NCBI RefSeq assembly: GCF_003434055.1
Contig: NZ_QVEX01000003.1
Coordinates: forward strand, 186,001-250,000
DNA: 64,000 bases
Origin: Enterocloster aldenensis
GTDB lineage: Bacteria; Bacillota; Clostridia; Lachnospirales; Lachnospiraceae
Direction of reading: 5' to 3'
This document shows, piece after piece, positions 6,161 to 15,707 of this stretch (positions are counted from its first letter, which is position 1; every line of letters starts with the position of its first letter). A program made the translations under genes and the position numbers. The notes below the pieces were generated by a model, which did no database searches, was not told the origin of the DNA, and saw nothing but the letters and a program-made list of their open reading frames with translations.

Positions 6161-8860
6161 TTAGTATGGTATATTCCCCGGTCCGTAACCCTCTGTGGCC
6201 GGCGCTGACGTGGATGGCTGGTAGCCGGGTCCGATGGGTGAGACAATGGGGCTGTCTTCACCGGTCTCATCCGGGTTTGGATTGATGATGGTGGAAACAT
6301 CCGTATGGATGTTGCAGTAACCCGGTATGGAAAATGCTGAATCGTCTGTTGCGCCTGTCTCTCCGTCCGGAAGCACCATGCAGACCCTGGTGGTCTTGTT
6401 GGGGCAGTAGGGCGTTGGACGCATGCCGGAGTCAGCACACACAGTGACGGCCACATGCTTGTCGCACACTTCCGTGGGAGCGGTTCCCTTTGCAAAGTAT
6501 TCGGTATAGACCGCATTGCCCCTTGGGTCGGCCGTACACACGCCTGCAACGGCGCGCTTGCCGGACTTGCGGCAGATTTCCGCGGTTTCTATGCTGTCCG
6601 GAATGGCAAAGCCCGGGTCGGACTTGCCTTCATGGATACGGTTCATGATGTTACGCCATATATCCTTGTGGAAGGTGGTGCCTCCGTTGTTGACATTGCC
6701 GTGTTTCAGCTTCTGGTTGCTGTCACATCCGCCCCAGATGCCGGCCGTATAGTATGGCGTATAACCTACGAACCAGATATCGTTGTTAGCGGTTGTGGTG
6801 CCGCTCTTGCCGGCAGCGGACATTCCGGTCAGCGCCGCCCTGGTACTGGTGGAGTTGATGGAAATCCCGGACCTTGCAAACAGCCGGTTGCTCTTCATGG
6901 ATTCGGCCATGGCGTCCGTAAGGAGGAATGCGGTGGAATCCTTTAAGACCTGTTTGGTTTCGGGCTCGTTGTCGATAAGCACCTTGCCATTGTGGTCCAG
7001 TATCTTTGTGAAGAAACGTGGTTTGGTGTACACGCCGCCGTTGGCAATGGAAGCATAGGCAGCGGTCATCTCCAGGTTGGAAACACCTTTTGTGATGCCG
7101 CCCAGGGCAGTGGCCGCTCCTAAGTCGTCCTTGACCAGGGAAGTGATGCCCATGTTCTCCGCGTATTCCACGCCCAGCTGGGGGGTGACTGTTTCCATCA
7201 TGCAGCGTACCGCAATCACGTTCATGGAATAGATGATGCCGTCACGGATATTGTGATAGCCCACAAAACCATAACCGGAGTTCCACCAGTTCCTGAAGGT
7301 CTTGGTGCCAATGGTGTAAGTGGAATCATAGTAAACCGTTCCAAGGGTTGCGCCGCAGGCGTCCAGCGCCGGTGCGAATGAAGTGATGACCTTGAACGCG
7401 GAACCTGGCTGACGGTATACGTTGCTGGCCCGGTTCAGGGTAAGGCTGGCCTTCTTCTCGCCGCGGCCGCCGCAGAGTGCCTTGACCTCCCCGGTGTGCT
7501 GGTCCATCAGGACAAATGATGCCTGGGGCTGCAGGATCAGGTTCTGGCGCTCACCGATGATTTCGTCCCCGTCCTTTAACAGCCATGCCTTGTAGGAATC
7601 AATATCGGACTGGACCGCCTCCTCACTCATGTAAAGACCCTCAAAGGAAGTATCCCGCAGTATGTTCTTGCGGTAGCTTTTCAGGTTCTCTTCGGAATAA
7701 TGTTCGGTTGTGCCGTCCGCATGGTTGACGCTCAGCCTGTATTCCACGGAATACTTTGCAACAGAGTAGTTGTCCGGATTGTTGATCTCCTCGTCCACAA
7801 TGGCCTGAAGATCCGGATCCTGGGTTGTATAAATCTGAAGTCCCCCTGAATACAGAAGGTTGCTGGCCTGGCTCTCCGTGTAATCCAGCTTTTCCATCAG
7901 CGCTGTTATGACCTGTTCAATCAGCTCGTCCGTAAAATAGCTGTAATGATTATTGGTCTCCTTGGTAGCGGTATCCACATTCTGGATCCTGTCATAGACA
8001 TCGTCCGCAAGCGCTTCCTCCTGCTCCTCCTTGGTGATGAAACCCTGGTCATACATGTACTGGAGTACGATCTGGCGCCGTTCCGCATTTTTCTCACGTC
8101 CGGATATGGGGTTTAGCTTGGACGGATTCTTGGTAATGGAAGCCAGCACCGCGCATTCGGATAAGGTCAGGTCGGACACGTCCTTGTTAAAATAACGTTT
8201 GGCAGCCACCTTCACGCCCAGGGTGTTGTTGCCCAGGTTGATTGTGTTCAGGTAATTGGTGATGATCAGGTTCTTGGTATCTTCCTTGCTCATGCCGGAA
8301 TTTTTCTCCAGCTGGACTGCAAGGTATTGTTCCTGCAGCTTCCTTTCAATCTTGGCGCCCCAGCCCGACTCCATGCCGCCTGAAAATACATTGTTTTTGA
8401 TGAGCTGCTGGGTGATGGTGCTTCCGCCGCCGGCGTAGTCGTCGCTGATAACGCCCTTTACGGCACGGGCAATGGAGCGGATATCAATGCCGTTGTGGCT
8501 CCTGAAACGGGAATCCTCAATGGCAATGAAAGCATTGACCAGGTTCTGGGGAAGTTCCTCATATGTGGCTGATTCGCGGTTGGAACCGCTGGTGACCAGT
8601 GTGTCCGTCAGGTTGCCTGCCGCATCATAAACCGTGGTGGCAAAGCGGTCGGGCTGAATGTTTAAGATATCTACGGAGGGGGCATTGTCAATAATACCCT
8701 TAACCATGCCAAAACCGATGGACGCACCCACTACTGCTAAGAATAGAAACAGGACAAACAGGGCCTTAAAAATATTAAGGAACAGCCGCGAGGCATATTT
8801 GCCTGATTTGGAGTGGAGAGACTTGATCCTGCGTTCAGTCTCATACTTACCATAGTTCAT
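6161..8860 (-). CDS. Class A penicillin-binding protein (transglycosylase/transpeptidase)
   Basis: A bifunctional peptidoglycan synthase of 899 residues, polymerising glycan strands and cross-linking stems outside the membrane. A short cytoplasmic tail and a membrane helix (about 25-50) precede the GT51 domain with catalytic Glu115 in EDSRFRSHNGID and the GGGSTITQQ motif (144-152). The transpeptidase domain shows SxxK at Ser487 (PGSAFK), SxN in YSMN, and KSGT at Lys685. The C-terminus is Pro/Thr-rich. The ATG at 8860 is chosen because AAAGGAG lies just upstream; a longer frame to 8962 would run through a repeated hairpin region. No mecA-like features, so probably housekeeping PBP1. Confidence 0.95.
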   Translation of the reverse strand: MNYGKYETERRIKSLHSKSGKYASRLFLNIFKALFVLFLFLAVVGASIGFGMVKGIIDNAPSVDILNIQPDRFATTVYDAAGNLTDTLVTSGSNRESATYEELPQNLVNAFIAIEDSRFRSHNGIDIRSIARAVKGVISDDYAGGGSTITQQLIKNNVFSGGMESGWGAKIERKLQEQYLAVQLEKNSGMSKEDTKNLIITNYLNTINLGNNTLGVKVAAKRYFNKDVSDLTLSECAVLASITKNPSKLNPISGREKNAERRQIVLQYMYDQGFITKEEQEEALADDVYDRIQNVDTATKETNNHYSYFTDELIEQVITALMEKLDYTESQASNLLYSGGLQIYTTQDPDLQAIVDEEINNPDNYSVAKYSVEYRLSVNHADGTTEHYSEENLKSYRKNILRDTSFEGLYMSEEAVQSDIDSYKAWLLKDGDEIIGERQNLILQPQASFVLMDQHTGEVKALCGGRGEKKASLTLNRASNVYRQPGSAFKVITSFAPALDACGATLGTVYYDSTYTIGTKTFRNWWNSGYGFVGYHNIRDGIIYSMNVIAVRCMMETVTPQLGVEYAENMGITSLVKDDLGAATALGGITKGVSNLEMTAAYASIANGGVYTKPRFFTKILDHNGKVLIDNEPETKQVLKDSTAFLLTDAMAESMKSNRLFARSGISINSTSTRAALTGMSAAGKSGTTTANNDIWFVGYTPYYTAGIWGGCDSNQKLKHGNVNNGGTTFHKDIWRNIMNRIHEGKSDPGFAIPDSIETAEICRKSGKRAVAGVCTADPRGNAVYTEYFAKGTAPTEVCDKHVAVTVCADSGMRPTPYCPNKTTRVCMVLPDGETGATDDSAFSIPGYCNIHTDVSTIINPNPDETGEDSPIVSPIGPGYQPSTSAPATEGYGPGNIPY

Positions 8861-8877
8861 ATATTCTCCTTTATCGT

Positions 8878-8967
8878 TCCACGATTCCTTTTCGTGGACT
8901 TTCCTTAATCCTCCACGATTCCTTTTTCGTGGATTTCCTTTACCTTTCCACGGTCTTTGCACCGTGG
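8878..8967 (-). repeat. Three tandem stem-loops in the 5' leader of the PBP gene
   Basis: Three short inverted repeats follow one another at about 35-bp spacing: TCCACGA/TCGTGGA (8878-8898), TCCACGA/TCGTGGA (8912-8933) and CCACGGT/ACCGTGG (8948-8967), each with a 7-bp stem and 6-8-nt loop. The first two are near copies. They lie between the likely promoter region and the PBP ribosome site, so the mRNA would carry three hairpins. Confidence 0.8.
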
Positions 8968-9151
8968 CCTTTCTTGCTTACAGATCCTCTTCTAAGTCTA
9001 TCTTGTAGATTATACACCAGTTTTGTAAAATTGAAAAGGTTTAAATATGCCCTTGCCATCGCCGTATTTCTATATTATGATAAAAATCAGGCGGAAACAG
9101 GTCGGAATGTGGGGAATGATACCCTTAAATCGGAACAAAGGAGTATGGAAA

Positions 9152-9802
9152 GTGGTAGAACGTTACAAAATCGTGTATCAGGGCGGAACCGGTGAGCTGG
9201 TTGAGAAGAAATCCAGGTTCATTGCAGATATAAAACCAGTGGCCGATGAGGAAGAGGCACTGGCCTTTGTGGAGGAGATTCGCAGGAAATACTGGGATGC
9301 AAGGCATCACTGCTTTGCCTATGTCATAGGCGACAGGGGGCAGACGGCCAGGTGCAGCGATGACGGGGAACCGTCCCAGACAGCGGGCAAACCCATGATG
9401 GATGTGCTGACAGGAGAGGGACTCCACGATGTGTGCGCTGTGGTGACCCGGTATTTTGGCGGAACCCTTCTGGGCACAGGGGGCCTGGTCAGGGCCTATT
9501 CCGGCGCGTTGAAGGAGGGGCTTAAGGCCTGTGTGGTGGTGGAGAAAAAGCTGGCCTCCTGCCTGGAAGTCAGGACGGATTACAATGGCGTTGGCAAGAT
9601 TCAGCACATTGCGGCCCAGTCAGGCATTGATACCCTGGACAGCCAGTACACGGACCAGGTGTTGTTTACCTTCCTGGTGCCTGCTGCCGAGGAAGGGCGT
9701 TTTAAGGCCCAGCTGACGGAAGGGACCAATGGACGGGCTTCCATTAAGAACGTGAATGAGGTTTATTATGGCGTTGTTGACGGAAAAGTCATTGTTTTTT
9801 AG
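9152..9802 (+). CDS. yigZ: YigZ/IMPACT family protein
   Basis: A 216-residue protein of the IMPACT/YigZ family, whose yeast and mammalian relatives modulate translational control; the bacterial role is unsettled. The core signature is present: EKKSRFIA, ARHHCFAY, DDGEPSQTAGKP and TRYFGGTLLGTGGLVRAY, followed by the C-terminal DUF1949 ferredoxin-like domain. The GTG at 9152 is chosen because AAAGGAG lies 8 nt upstream and the resulting N-terminus (VVERYKIVYQGG) fits the family; the frame upstream to 9047 has no ribosome site. It is transcribed toward typA but typA has its own promoter. Confidence 0.92.
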   Translation: MVERYKIVYQGGTGELVEKKSRFIADIKPVADEEEALAFVEEIRRKYWDARHHCFAYVIGDRGQTARCSDDGEPSQTAGKPMMDVLTGEGLHDVCAVVTRYFGGTLLGTGGLVRAYSGALKEGLKACVVVEKKLASCLEVRTDYNGVGKIQHIAAQSGIDTLDSQYTDQVLFTFLVPAAEEGRFKAQLTEGTNGRASIKNVNEVYYGVVDGKVIVF

Positions 9803-9843
9803 AAGAAAATTCCGTAATCAACGGCATTTTCCCGTAAAATCCC

Positions 9844-9872
9844 TTGCATTATGTAAATAGCAATGCTATACT
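9844..9872 (+). promoter_or_regulatory. Sigma-A promoter for typA
   Basis: TTGCAT (-35, 9844-9849) and TATACT (-10, 9867-9872) are separated by 17 bp, about 40 bases before the typA ribosome site. Confidence 0.65.
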
Positions 9873-9919
9873 ATAAAACCGTGGCTGTAGACGTATATAA
9901 TTAAGGAAGAGTAATCACT

Positions 9920-11749
9920 ATGAAGATGAAAAGAGAAGATGTAAGAAATATTGCTATCATTGCCCATGTAGACCATGGCAAGACCACATTAGTAGACCAG
10001 CTGTTAAGGCAGAGCGGCGTATTCCGTGTGGGCCAGGAGGTTCAGGAACGCGTCATGGACTCCAATGACATTGAGCGCGAGCGCGGTATCACCATCCTGT
10101 CCAAGAATACGGCTGTATTTTATAAAGATACTAAAATCAACATCATCGACACCCCCGGACACGCTGACTTTGGCGGGGAAGTGGAGCGTGTGCTTAAGAT
10201 GGTGAACGGGGTCGTGCTGGTGGTGGATGCCTATGAAGGTCCCATGCCGCAGACCAAGTTCGTGCTTCAGAAAGCCCTGGAACTGGACTTGTCCGTGATT
10301 GTGTGCATTAATAAGGTGGACCGTCCGGAAGCGCGTCCCTCAGAGGTGATAGACGAGACGCTTGAGCTTATGATGGACCTGGACGCGTCGGATGAGCAGC
10401 TTGACTGTCCGTTTATATTTGCATCCGCAAGGGGCGGGTTCGCAAGGTATGAGATGGAAGACGACAACATGGACATGAGTCCTCTGTTTGAGACCATCAT
10501 CAAGCATACCCCTGCCCCGGAAGGCGACCCGGATGCAGATACCCAGGTGCTGATCAGCACCATTGATTACAATGAATTCGTGGGCCGTATCGGAATCGGC
10601 AAGGTTGACAACGGCGGCCTTAAGGTGAACCAGGAATGTGTCCTTGTGAACCATCATGACCCGGATAAATTCAAAAAGATCAAGATAGGAAAACTCTATG
10701 AGTTTGACGGCCTTAAGAGGGTGGAGGTACAGCAGGCATCCGTGGGTTCCATTGTGGCCATATCCGGCATTGCGGACATCCACATCGGCGACACCATATG
10801 TTCACCGGATCATCCTGAGGCAATCCCGTTCCAGAAGATATCCGAGCCAACCATTGCCATGTATTTCATGGTAAATGACAGCCCCCTGGCCGGACAGGAA
10901 GGAAAGTTCATCACTTCCCGCCACCTGCGCGACAGGCTGTTCCGGGAACTGAACACCGATGTAAGCCTGCGTGTGGAGGAGACGGATTCCGCTGACTGCT
11001 TCAAGGTATCCGGCCGCGGCGAGCTGCATCTGTCCGTTCTCATTGAGAACATGCGCCGTGAAGGCTTTGAGTTCGCGGTGAGCAAGGCGGAAGTCCTGTA
11101 CCGGTATGATGAGAGGAACCGTAAGCTGGAGCCCATGGAACTGGCTTATGTGGATGTGCCGGAGGAATATACGGGCGTGGTCATCCAGAAGCTTACAAGC
11201 CGCAAGGGCGCGCTCCAGGGCATGAGCCAGGCAGCAGGAGGATATTCCAGGCTGGAATTCTCCATCCCTTCCAGGGGCCTGATCGGTTACCGCGGTGATT
11301 TCATGACAGATACAAAGGGAAATGGTATCCTCAATACTATTTTTGATGAATATGCAGAGTACAAAGGCGATTTGTTCTACCGCCAGACCGGCTCCCTGAT
11401 TGCATTTGAGGCAGGCGAGGCCATTACCTATGGACTGTTCAATGCCCAGGAAAGAGGGACCCTGTTCATCGGACCGGGAACCAGGGTTTATTCAGGCATG
11501 GTTGTGGGCCAGAGCCCCAAGGCAGAGGACATTGAAATCAATGTCTGCAAGACAAAGAAACTGACCAACACACGTTCTTCCAGCGCGGATGAGGCGCTGA
11601 AGCTGACGCCGCCCAAAATCATGAGCCTGGAGCAGGCCCTGGACTTCATTGACACGGATGAGCTTCTGGAGGTAACGCCGGAAAGCCTGAGGATCCGCAA
11701 GAAGATCCTGGACCCCACCATGCGCAAAAGGGCGTCCTTTAAAAAGTAA
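9920..11749 (+). CDS. typA: Ribosome-associated GTPase TypA/BipA
   Basis: A translational GTPase of 609 residues, the full family length, acting on the ribosome in stress and low-temperature ribosome assembly. GTPase motifs: G1 AHVDHGKT, G2 RERGITI, G3 DTPGHADF, G4 NKVD. Elongation-factor-like domains II, III and V follow, ending with the TypA-specific C-terminal domain ([38 protein letters not shown]). A strong terminator follows, so it is probably monocistronic. No anomalies seen. Confidence 0.98.
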   Translation: MKMKREDVRNIAIIAHVDHGKTTLVDQLLRQSGVFRVGQEVQERVMDSNDIERERGITILSKNTAVFYKDTKINIIDTPGHADFGGEVERVLKMVNGVVLVVDAYEGPMPQTKFVLQKALELDLSVIVCINKVDRPEARPSEVIDETLELMMDLDASDEQLDCPFIFASARGGFARYEMEDDNMDMSPLFETIIKHTPAPEGDPDADTQVLISTIDYNEFVGRIGIGKVDNGGLKVNQECVLVNHHDPDKFKKIKIGKLYEFDGLKRVEVQQASVGSIVAISGIADIHIGDTICSPDHPEAIPFQKISEPTIAMYFMVNDSPLAGQEGKFITSRHLRDRLFRELNTDVSLRVEETDSADCFKVSGRGELHLSVLIENMRREGFEFAVSKAEVLYRYDERNRKLEPMELAYVDVPEEYTGVVIQKLTSRKGALQGMSQAAGGYSRLEFSIPSRGLIGYRGDFMTDTKGNGILNTIFDEYAEYKGDLFYRQTGSLIAFEAGEAITYGLFNAQERGTLFIGPGTRVYSGMVVGQSPKAEDIEINVCKTKKLTNTRSSSADEALKLTPPKIMSLEQALDFIDTDELLEVTPESLRIRKKILDPTMRKRASFKK

Positions 11750-11774
11750 AATCGACATAATAAAACACGAAAAG

Positions 11775-11817
11775 GCGGATCCTGTCGAAATGTTCTGGCA
11801 GGATCCGCTTATTTTTT
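11775..11817 (+). terminator. Rho-independent terminator after typA
   Basis: A 10-bp stem (GCGGATCCTG / CAGGATCCGC) with a 14-nt loop is followed by TTATTTTTT, 25 bases after the typA stop. Confidence 0.92.
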
Positions 11818-11939
11818 GGTCTATTATGGTAAATTTCCTCATAAACTATCAATGTGCCGTACGAAAGCAAGCTAAACAGAAAGAAAAAAATAGAAACGGC
11901 CAAGTGAGAATTTATTTAGAAGCGAAGAGGAGATGTACT

Positions 11940-12569
11940 ATGTCAGAAAAAATGATTGAAAACAACAAGGTAAGTGTAATCGGTGAGATCGTATCGGGAT
12001 TTACCTTTAGCCATGAGGTATTTGGGGAAGGCTTTTATATGGTGGATGTTGCTGTGAACCGGCTCAGTGAGCAGGCGGATATCATCCCGCTCATGGTGTC
12101 TGAGCGGCTGTTGGACGTACACCAGGATTATTCCGGAAGCACCATTGAGGCGCTGGGCCAGTTCCGCTCCTATAACCGCCATGAAGGTGTGAAGAACAGG
12201 CTGATGCTTTCCATCTTTGTCCGGGAAGTCCATTTCATGGAAGAATTTACAGACTACACAAAAACAAACCAGATATTCCTGGACGGTTATATCTGCAAGC
12301 CGCCGATTTACCGCAAAACTCCTCTGGGCCGTGAAATTGCAGATATCCTTCTGGCAGTAAACCGTCCTTATGGCAAGTCTGATTACATACCATGCATCAG
12401 CTGGGGCCGCAATGCCCGCTATGCATCCGGATTTGAGGTGGGGGCCAGGGTCCGGATCTGGGGCCGCGTACAGAGCAGGGAGTACACAAAAAAGCTGAGC
12501 GAGACCGAGTGTGAGAAGCGGATTGCCTATGAAGTTTCCATCAGCAAACTGGAATGTGACGAGGAATAG
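11940..12569 (+). CDS. Single-stranded-DNA-binding (SSB/OB-fold) protein, clostridial type
   Basis: A 209-residue protein whose C-terminal half (about 105-205) looks like an OB-fold of the SSB/PriB kind: NQIFLDGYICKPPIYRKTP, EIADILLAVNRPYGKSDYIP, CISWGRNARYASGFEVGARV, IWGRVQSREYTKK. The N-terminal 100 residues may form a second OB-like domain (VSVIGEIVSGFTFSHEVFGE). It lacks the acidic DDDIPF-type SSB tail, ending in CDEE, so it is probably an accessory ssDNA-binding protein rather than the replicative SSB. The ATG at 11940 has GAGGAG upstream; the longer frame back to 11790 runs through the typA terminator. Confidence 0.8.
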   Translation: MSEKMIENNKVSVIGEIVSGFTFSHEVFGEGFYMVDVAVNRLSEQADIIPLMVSERLLDVHQDYSGSTIEALGQFRSYNRHEGVKNRLMLSIFVREVHFMEEFTDYTKTNQIFLDGYICKPPIYRKTPLGREIADILLAVNRPYGKSDYIPCISWGRNARYASGFEVGARVRIWGRVQSREYTKKLSETECEKRIAYEVSISKLECDEE

Positions 12570-12709
12570 TCTTTTAAGACTCTTTGGAAAATCTTTCGGA
12601 AAAAGTAAGAAATATTTGCAAAGTTGGTCAAACTATGCTATTATGAGCAAAGTCTATGAATGAATGGTCATTCTTAAGAAAAAGCAAGTAAAGCATGAGG
12701 TGCATAATG

Positions 12710-13204
12710 ATGAAAGAAAGCATGATACAGGTTATCTGCGGGCCAGGCAAGGGTAAGTCAACAAGTGCAATGGGCAGGGGAATCAGCGCGCTGGCCAAGG
12801 GCAGCAATGTAATCATGGTACAATTTTTAAAAGGTTCGCTGGATATGGATAACATGGAAATCCTGAAACGTCTGGAACCGGAATTTAAAATTTTCAGATT
12901 TGAGAAGACGCCTGTTTTCTTTGACCAGCTGGCAGAGGAAGAAAAGAATGAGGCAAGGATCTGCATCCGCAACGGGCTGAATTTTGCTAAGAAGGTCCTG
13001 GTGACAGGCGAATGCGACATCCTTATCCTGGATGAGATTCTTGGGATCCTGGATGAAGGCGTCATTACCCGGGATGAGCTGTGCGCCCTGATCAGCCAGG
13101 CAAGGCAGGCAGGAATCAGGCTGATACTTACCGGCAATGTGTATCCGGATTACCTGGATGCATGCGTGGATGAGGTTACAAAGCTTCAGACCAGATATGA
13201 ATGA
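12710..13204 (+). CDS. Cob(I)alamin adenosyltransferase-like P-loop protein (CobA/CobO/BtuR family)
   Basis: A 164-residue ATPase of the CobA/BtuR family, which transfers the adenosyl group from ATP to cob(I)alamin. The P-loop is GPGKGKST near residues 8-15 (family form GxGKGKT), with FLKG and the Walker-B-like ILDEILG segment and a LTGN near the end, all typical. It is shorter than E. coli BtuR (about 196). No cobalamin biosynthesis or riboswitch sequence is adjacent, so the physiological substrate is uncertain. GAGGTG at 12697 is 7 nt from the ATG at 12710; ATGs at 12695 and 12707 are alternatives. Confidence 0.82.
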   Translation: MKESMIQVICGPGKGKSTSAMGRGISALAKGSNVIMVQFLKGSLDMDNMEILKRLEPEFKIFRFEKTPVFFDQLAEEEKNEARICIRNGLNFAKKVLVTGECDILILDEILGILDEGVITRDELCALISQARQAGIRLILTGNVYPDYLDACVDEVTKLQTRYE

Positions 13205-13213
13205 CATTTCCTG

Positions 13214-13245
13214 TTGACATCCATATCATAGGATGATAATATAAT
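13214..13245 (+). promoter_or_regulatory. Promoter for the lysine riboswitch-dapA transcript
   Basis: A perfect TTGACA (13214-13219) is followed by an AT-rich -10 region (GATAATATAAT, 13235-13245). The exact -10 is ambiguous: TATAAT at 13240 gives a 20-bp spacer, GATAAT at 13235 a 15-bp spacer, TAATAT a 17-bp spacer. Confidence 0.6.
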
Positions 13246-13257
13246 ACCAACAATCAT

Positions 13258-13498
13258 AGAGTAGAGGTTGCGTCAATCAAGAGTAACCAGGCCCGATGTG
13301 GCAGGCACAGAGGACGGCTTGGGGAAAGGGAAAGACGCCGAAGGGGGAAGCATACCTGGAACATGTTTCCTTCTGGGCATATGGTGAATATCCATATGAC
13401 TGTCATCCGGGTGGATGGAGAGCTACCGAAGAACGTGGATTCGTGAATGACGATATGATACGTACGTGAAGGGCTGACATTTACCTCAGCCCTTTTTT
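13258..13498 (+). promoter_or_regulatory. Lysine riboswitch (L box) with terminator
   Basis: The L-box core motifs occur in order: AGAGGTTGCG and CAAGAGTA at the 5' side of the five-way junction, GAAAGACGCCGAAGG in the centre, CTGTCAT and GGAGAGCTACCG toward the 3' side. A terminator follows: GGGCTGA (13471-13477) / TCAGCCC (13486-13492) plus TTTTTT. Lysine binding should favour termination, shutting off dapA-dapB when lysine is abundant. Its position 40 bases before dapA fits a lysine-feedback switch. Confidence 0.95.
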
Positions 13499-13540
13499 GC
13501 TATCCTGTGATTGAATCAAGAGAAAAGGAGAGAATAAATT

Positions 13541-14425
13541 ATGGCTATTTTTGAAGGAGCAGGCGTTGCGCTGGTAACCCCATTTAAGGAAAATGGGGAA
13601 GTTAACTACGAAAAGCTGGAAGAAATCGTGGAGGAGCAGATTGCCGGAGGTACGGATTCCATCATTGTCTGCGGAACCACAGGAGAAGCTTCCACCATGA
13701 GCCATGAGGAGCACCTGGATGTGGTAGGATATGTGTGCAAGGTAACCGGAAAACGTATTCCTGTCATTGCAGGGACCGGCTCCAACTGTACGGAGACAGC
13801 TGTCTATCTTTCGGCGGAGGCGCAGCGCCGGGGGGCCGACGGACTCCTGCTGGTATCCCCTTACTATAATAAGGCCACACAGAACGGGCTTAAGGCGCAT
13901 TTTAAGGCGGTTGCCGATGCTGTAAAGATTCCAATCCTCCTTTATAACATTCCCGGAAGGACCGGTGTTACAATCCTTCCCCAGACCATTGCCGACCTTT
14001 GCAAGAATGTGGAAAACATCGTGGGTGTAAAAGAAGCAAGCGGCAATTTCTCAGCCATTGCAACCCTGATGAACCTGGCTGACGGCAAGGTGGATTTGTA
14101 TTCCGGCAATGACGACCAGATTGTACCTCTTCTTTCACTGGGCGGCAAGGGCGTGATTTCCGTGCTGTCCAACGTGGCCCCCAGACAGACCCATGACATC
14201 TGCGCCGCGTATTTTGAAGGGGACACGGCCAGGAGCGCCAAACTGCAGCTGGATGCCATTCCGCTGATTACAGAACTGTTCGCAGAGGTGAACCCCATCC
14301 CGGTAAAGGCGGCCATGAACCTGATGGGCAGGAATGTGGGACCCTTACGCCTCCCACTGACTGAGATGGAACCCCAGAACCAGGAGAAGTTAAAAGCAGC
14401 CATGATTGAATACGGTATCCTGTAA
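13541..14425 (+). CDS. dapA: 4-hydroxy-tetrahydrodipicolinate synthase
   Basis: Condenses pyruvate and aspartate semialdehyde, the committed step of lysine and diaminopimelate synthesis; the product also feeds dipicolinate for spores. 294 residues, usual length. Signature segments: CGTTGEASTMSHEEH near residue 45-55, YNIPGRTG with the catalytic Tyr, and the Schiff-base Lys in VGVKEASGN. AAAAGGAGAG precedes the ATG. It lies directly behind the lysine riboswitch and 27 bases before dapB, forming a lysine-controlled operon. Confidence 0.98.
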   Translation: MAIFEGAGVALVTPFKENGEVNYEKLEEIVEEQIAGGTDSIIVCGTTGEASTMSHEEHLDVVGYVCKVTGKRIPVIAGTGSNCTETAVYLSAEAQRRGADGLLLVSPYYNKATQNGLKAHFKAVADAVKIPILLYNIPGRTGVTILPQTIADLCKNVENIVGVKEASGNFSAIATLMNLADGKVDLYSGNDDQIVPLLSLGGKGVISVLSNVAPRQTHDICAAYFEGDTARSAKLQLDAIPLITELFAEVNPIPVKAAMNLMGRNVGPLRLPLTEMEPQNQEKLKAAMIEYGIL

Positions 14426-14452
14426 ACAAAGGCTGGAAAGGATAAGACACAG

Positions 14453-15211
14453 ATGGTAAGAATGATAATGCACGGCTGCGGCGGGGCCATGGGACAGGTA
14501 ATCACAGGCCTGGCCGCAGAAGATGATTCAATTGAGATTGTGGCGGGAATTGATTTGCATCCGTCAAAGGACAGCGGTTATCCTGTATTTAATAGCCTGG
14601 ACCAATGTAACGTGAAGGCAGATGTGATTGTGGATTTCTCTTCGGCAAAAGCAGTGGACGGACTTTTAAAATATTGTTCCGAAACAGGCATGCCGGTGGT
14701 GCTGTGTACCACCGGTCTGTCAAAAGGGCAGTTGGAGACACTGAAACGGGCCAGCGCCAGCGCTGCTGTGCTGCGCTCGGCCAATATGTCCCTGGGCGTC
14801 AACCTGCTCCTTAAGCTGGTGAAGGACGCGGCAAAGGTACTTGCGGGTTCTGGATTTGACATTGAAATCGTGGAAAAACACCACAACCAGAAGATGGACG
14901 CGCCCAGCGGCACGGCCATTGCACTGGCGGATTCCATTAACCAGGCCATGGACATGTCTTATGGGTATACCTATGACAGAAGTACCCGCCGTGAAAAAAG
15001 GCATCCGTCGGAAATCGGCATAAGCGCTGTCAGGGGCGGTTCCATTGTTGGGGAACACGACGTGATATTCGCTGGCACGGATGAGGTGGTTACGTTCAGC
15101 CATACCGCTTATTCCAAAGCCATTTTTGCAAAGGGCGCCCTGGAGGCAGCCAAGTTCCTGGCAGGAAAAGGACCGGGACTTTATACCATGGCTGACGTGG
15201 TTAAATTGTAG
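14453..15211 (+). CDS. dapB: 4-hydroxy-tetrahydrodipicolinate reductase
   Basis: NAD(P)H-dependent second enzyme of the diaminopimelate branch. 252 residues. The nucleotide-binding loop is GCGGAMGQ at the N-terminus; the catalytic and substrate-binding signature EKHHNQKMDAPSGTA and the later RGGSIVGEHDV are present. It follows dapA closely and shares its riboswitch-controlled transcript. Confidence 0.98.
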   Translation: MVRMIMHGCGGAMGQVITGLAAEDDSIEIVAGIDLHPSKDSGYPVFNSLDQCNVKADVIVDFSSAKAVDGLLKYCSETGMPVVLCTTGLSKGQLETLKRASASAAVLRSANMSLGVNLLLKLVKDAAKVLAGSGFDIEIVEKHHNQKMDAPSGTAIALADSINQAMDMSYGYTYDRSTRREKRHPSEIGISAVRGGSIVGEHDVIFAGTDEVVTFSHTAYSKAIFAKGALEAAKFLAGKGPGLYTMADVVKL

Positions 15212-15302
15212 GAAATATTTTCCTGAAATAGCAGGATGTACCACCATAATATAAACTCCAAACGCACATAATAAGGATAGAAATAGAAAGGAGAATGTTA
15301 TT

Positions 15303-15635
15303 ATGAAAAAAATCAGACCTGCTATCTTAGCTATGTTACTATTCGTTATGGTTTTATCTGTGACGGCCTGCGGAAGCAATAACTCAGGCTCCCAGTCCAC
15401 CACAGGTTCCAGCCAGTCTTCTTCATCAGCAGCAACATCCACAACTGCTGCAGGGAATAATGAGAGCAACAGCAATACCTCCGGTTCCGAAACCACCGGA
15501 GGTGTGCTTGACAATCTTGTAGATGACGTGGAAGACGGCGTGGATGATGTTGGCAACGGCATCAAGGACATGACCGGCGAATCAGGCAATACCAATGAGA
15601 CCAGCAACACAGCCACAACAGAGGCAACACACTAA
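15303..15635 (+). CDS. Small Ser/Thr-rich lipoprotein, function unknown
   Basis: A 110-residue exported protein: positively charged start, hydrophobic helix, and a lipobox LSVTAC with the lipidated Cys at residue 23. Residues 25-70 are a low-complexity Ser/Thr/Asn/Gly linker; the segment GGVLDNLVDDVEDGVDDVGNGIKD is acidic and probably helical. GAAAGGAGAA precedes the ATG. No known domain was recognised; such short lipoproteins are common in Lachnospiraceae. A good terminator follows, so it is probably a single gene. Confidence 0.85.
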   Translation: MKKIRPAILAMLLFVMVLSVTACGSNNSGSQSTTGSSQSSSSAATSTTAAGNNESNSNTSGSETTGGVLDNLVDDVEDGVDDVGNGIKDMTGESGNTNETSNTATTEATH

Positions 15636-15664
15636 TCACGACCATATGGTATTTATTGCAGAGC

Positions 15665-15706
15665 GGACCCTTTCCTGGCCGATACGGCAGGGGAAGGGTT
15701 CCTTTT
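15665..15706 (+). terminator. Terminator after the small lipoprotein gene
   Basis: A long stem, GGACCCTTTCCTGGCCG paired with CGGCAGGGGAAGGGTTCC (a few mismatches), closes a 3-nt loop and is followed by TTTT. Confidence 0.85.
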
Positions 15707-15707
15707 G

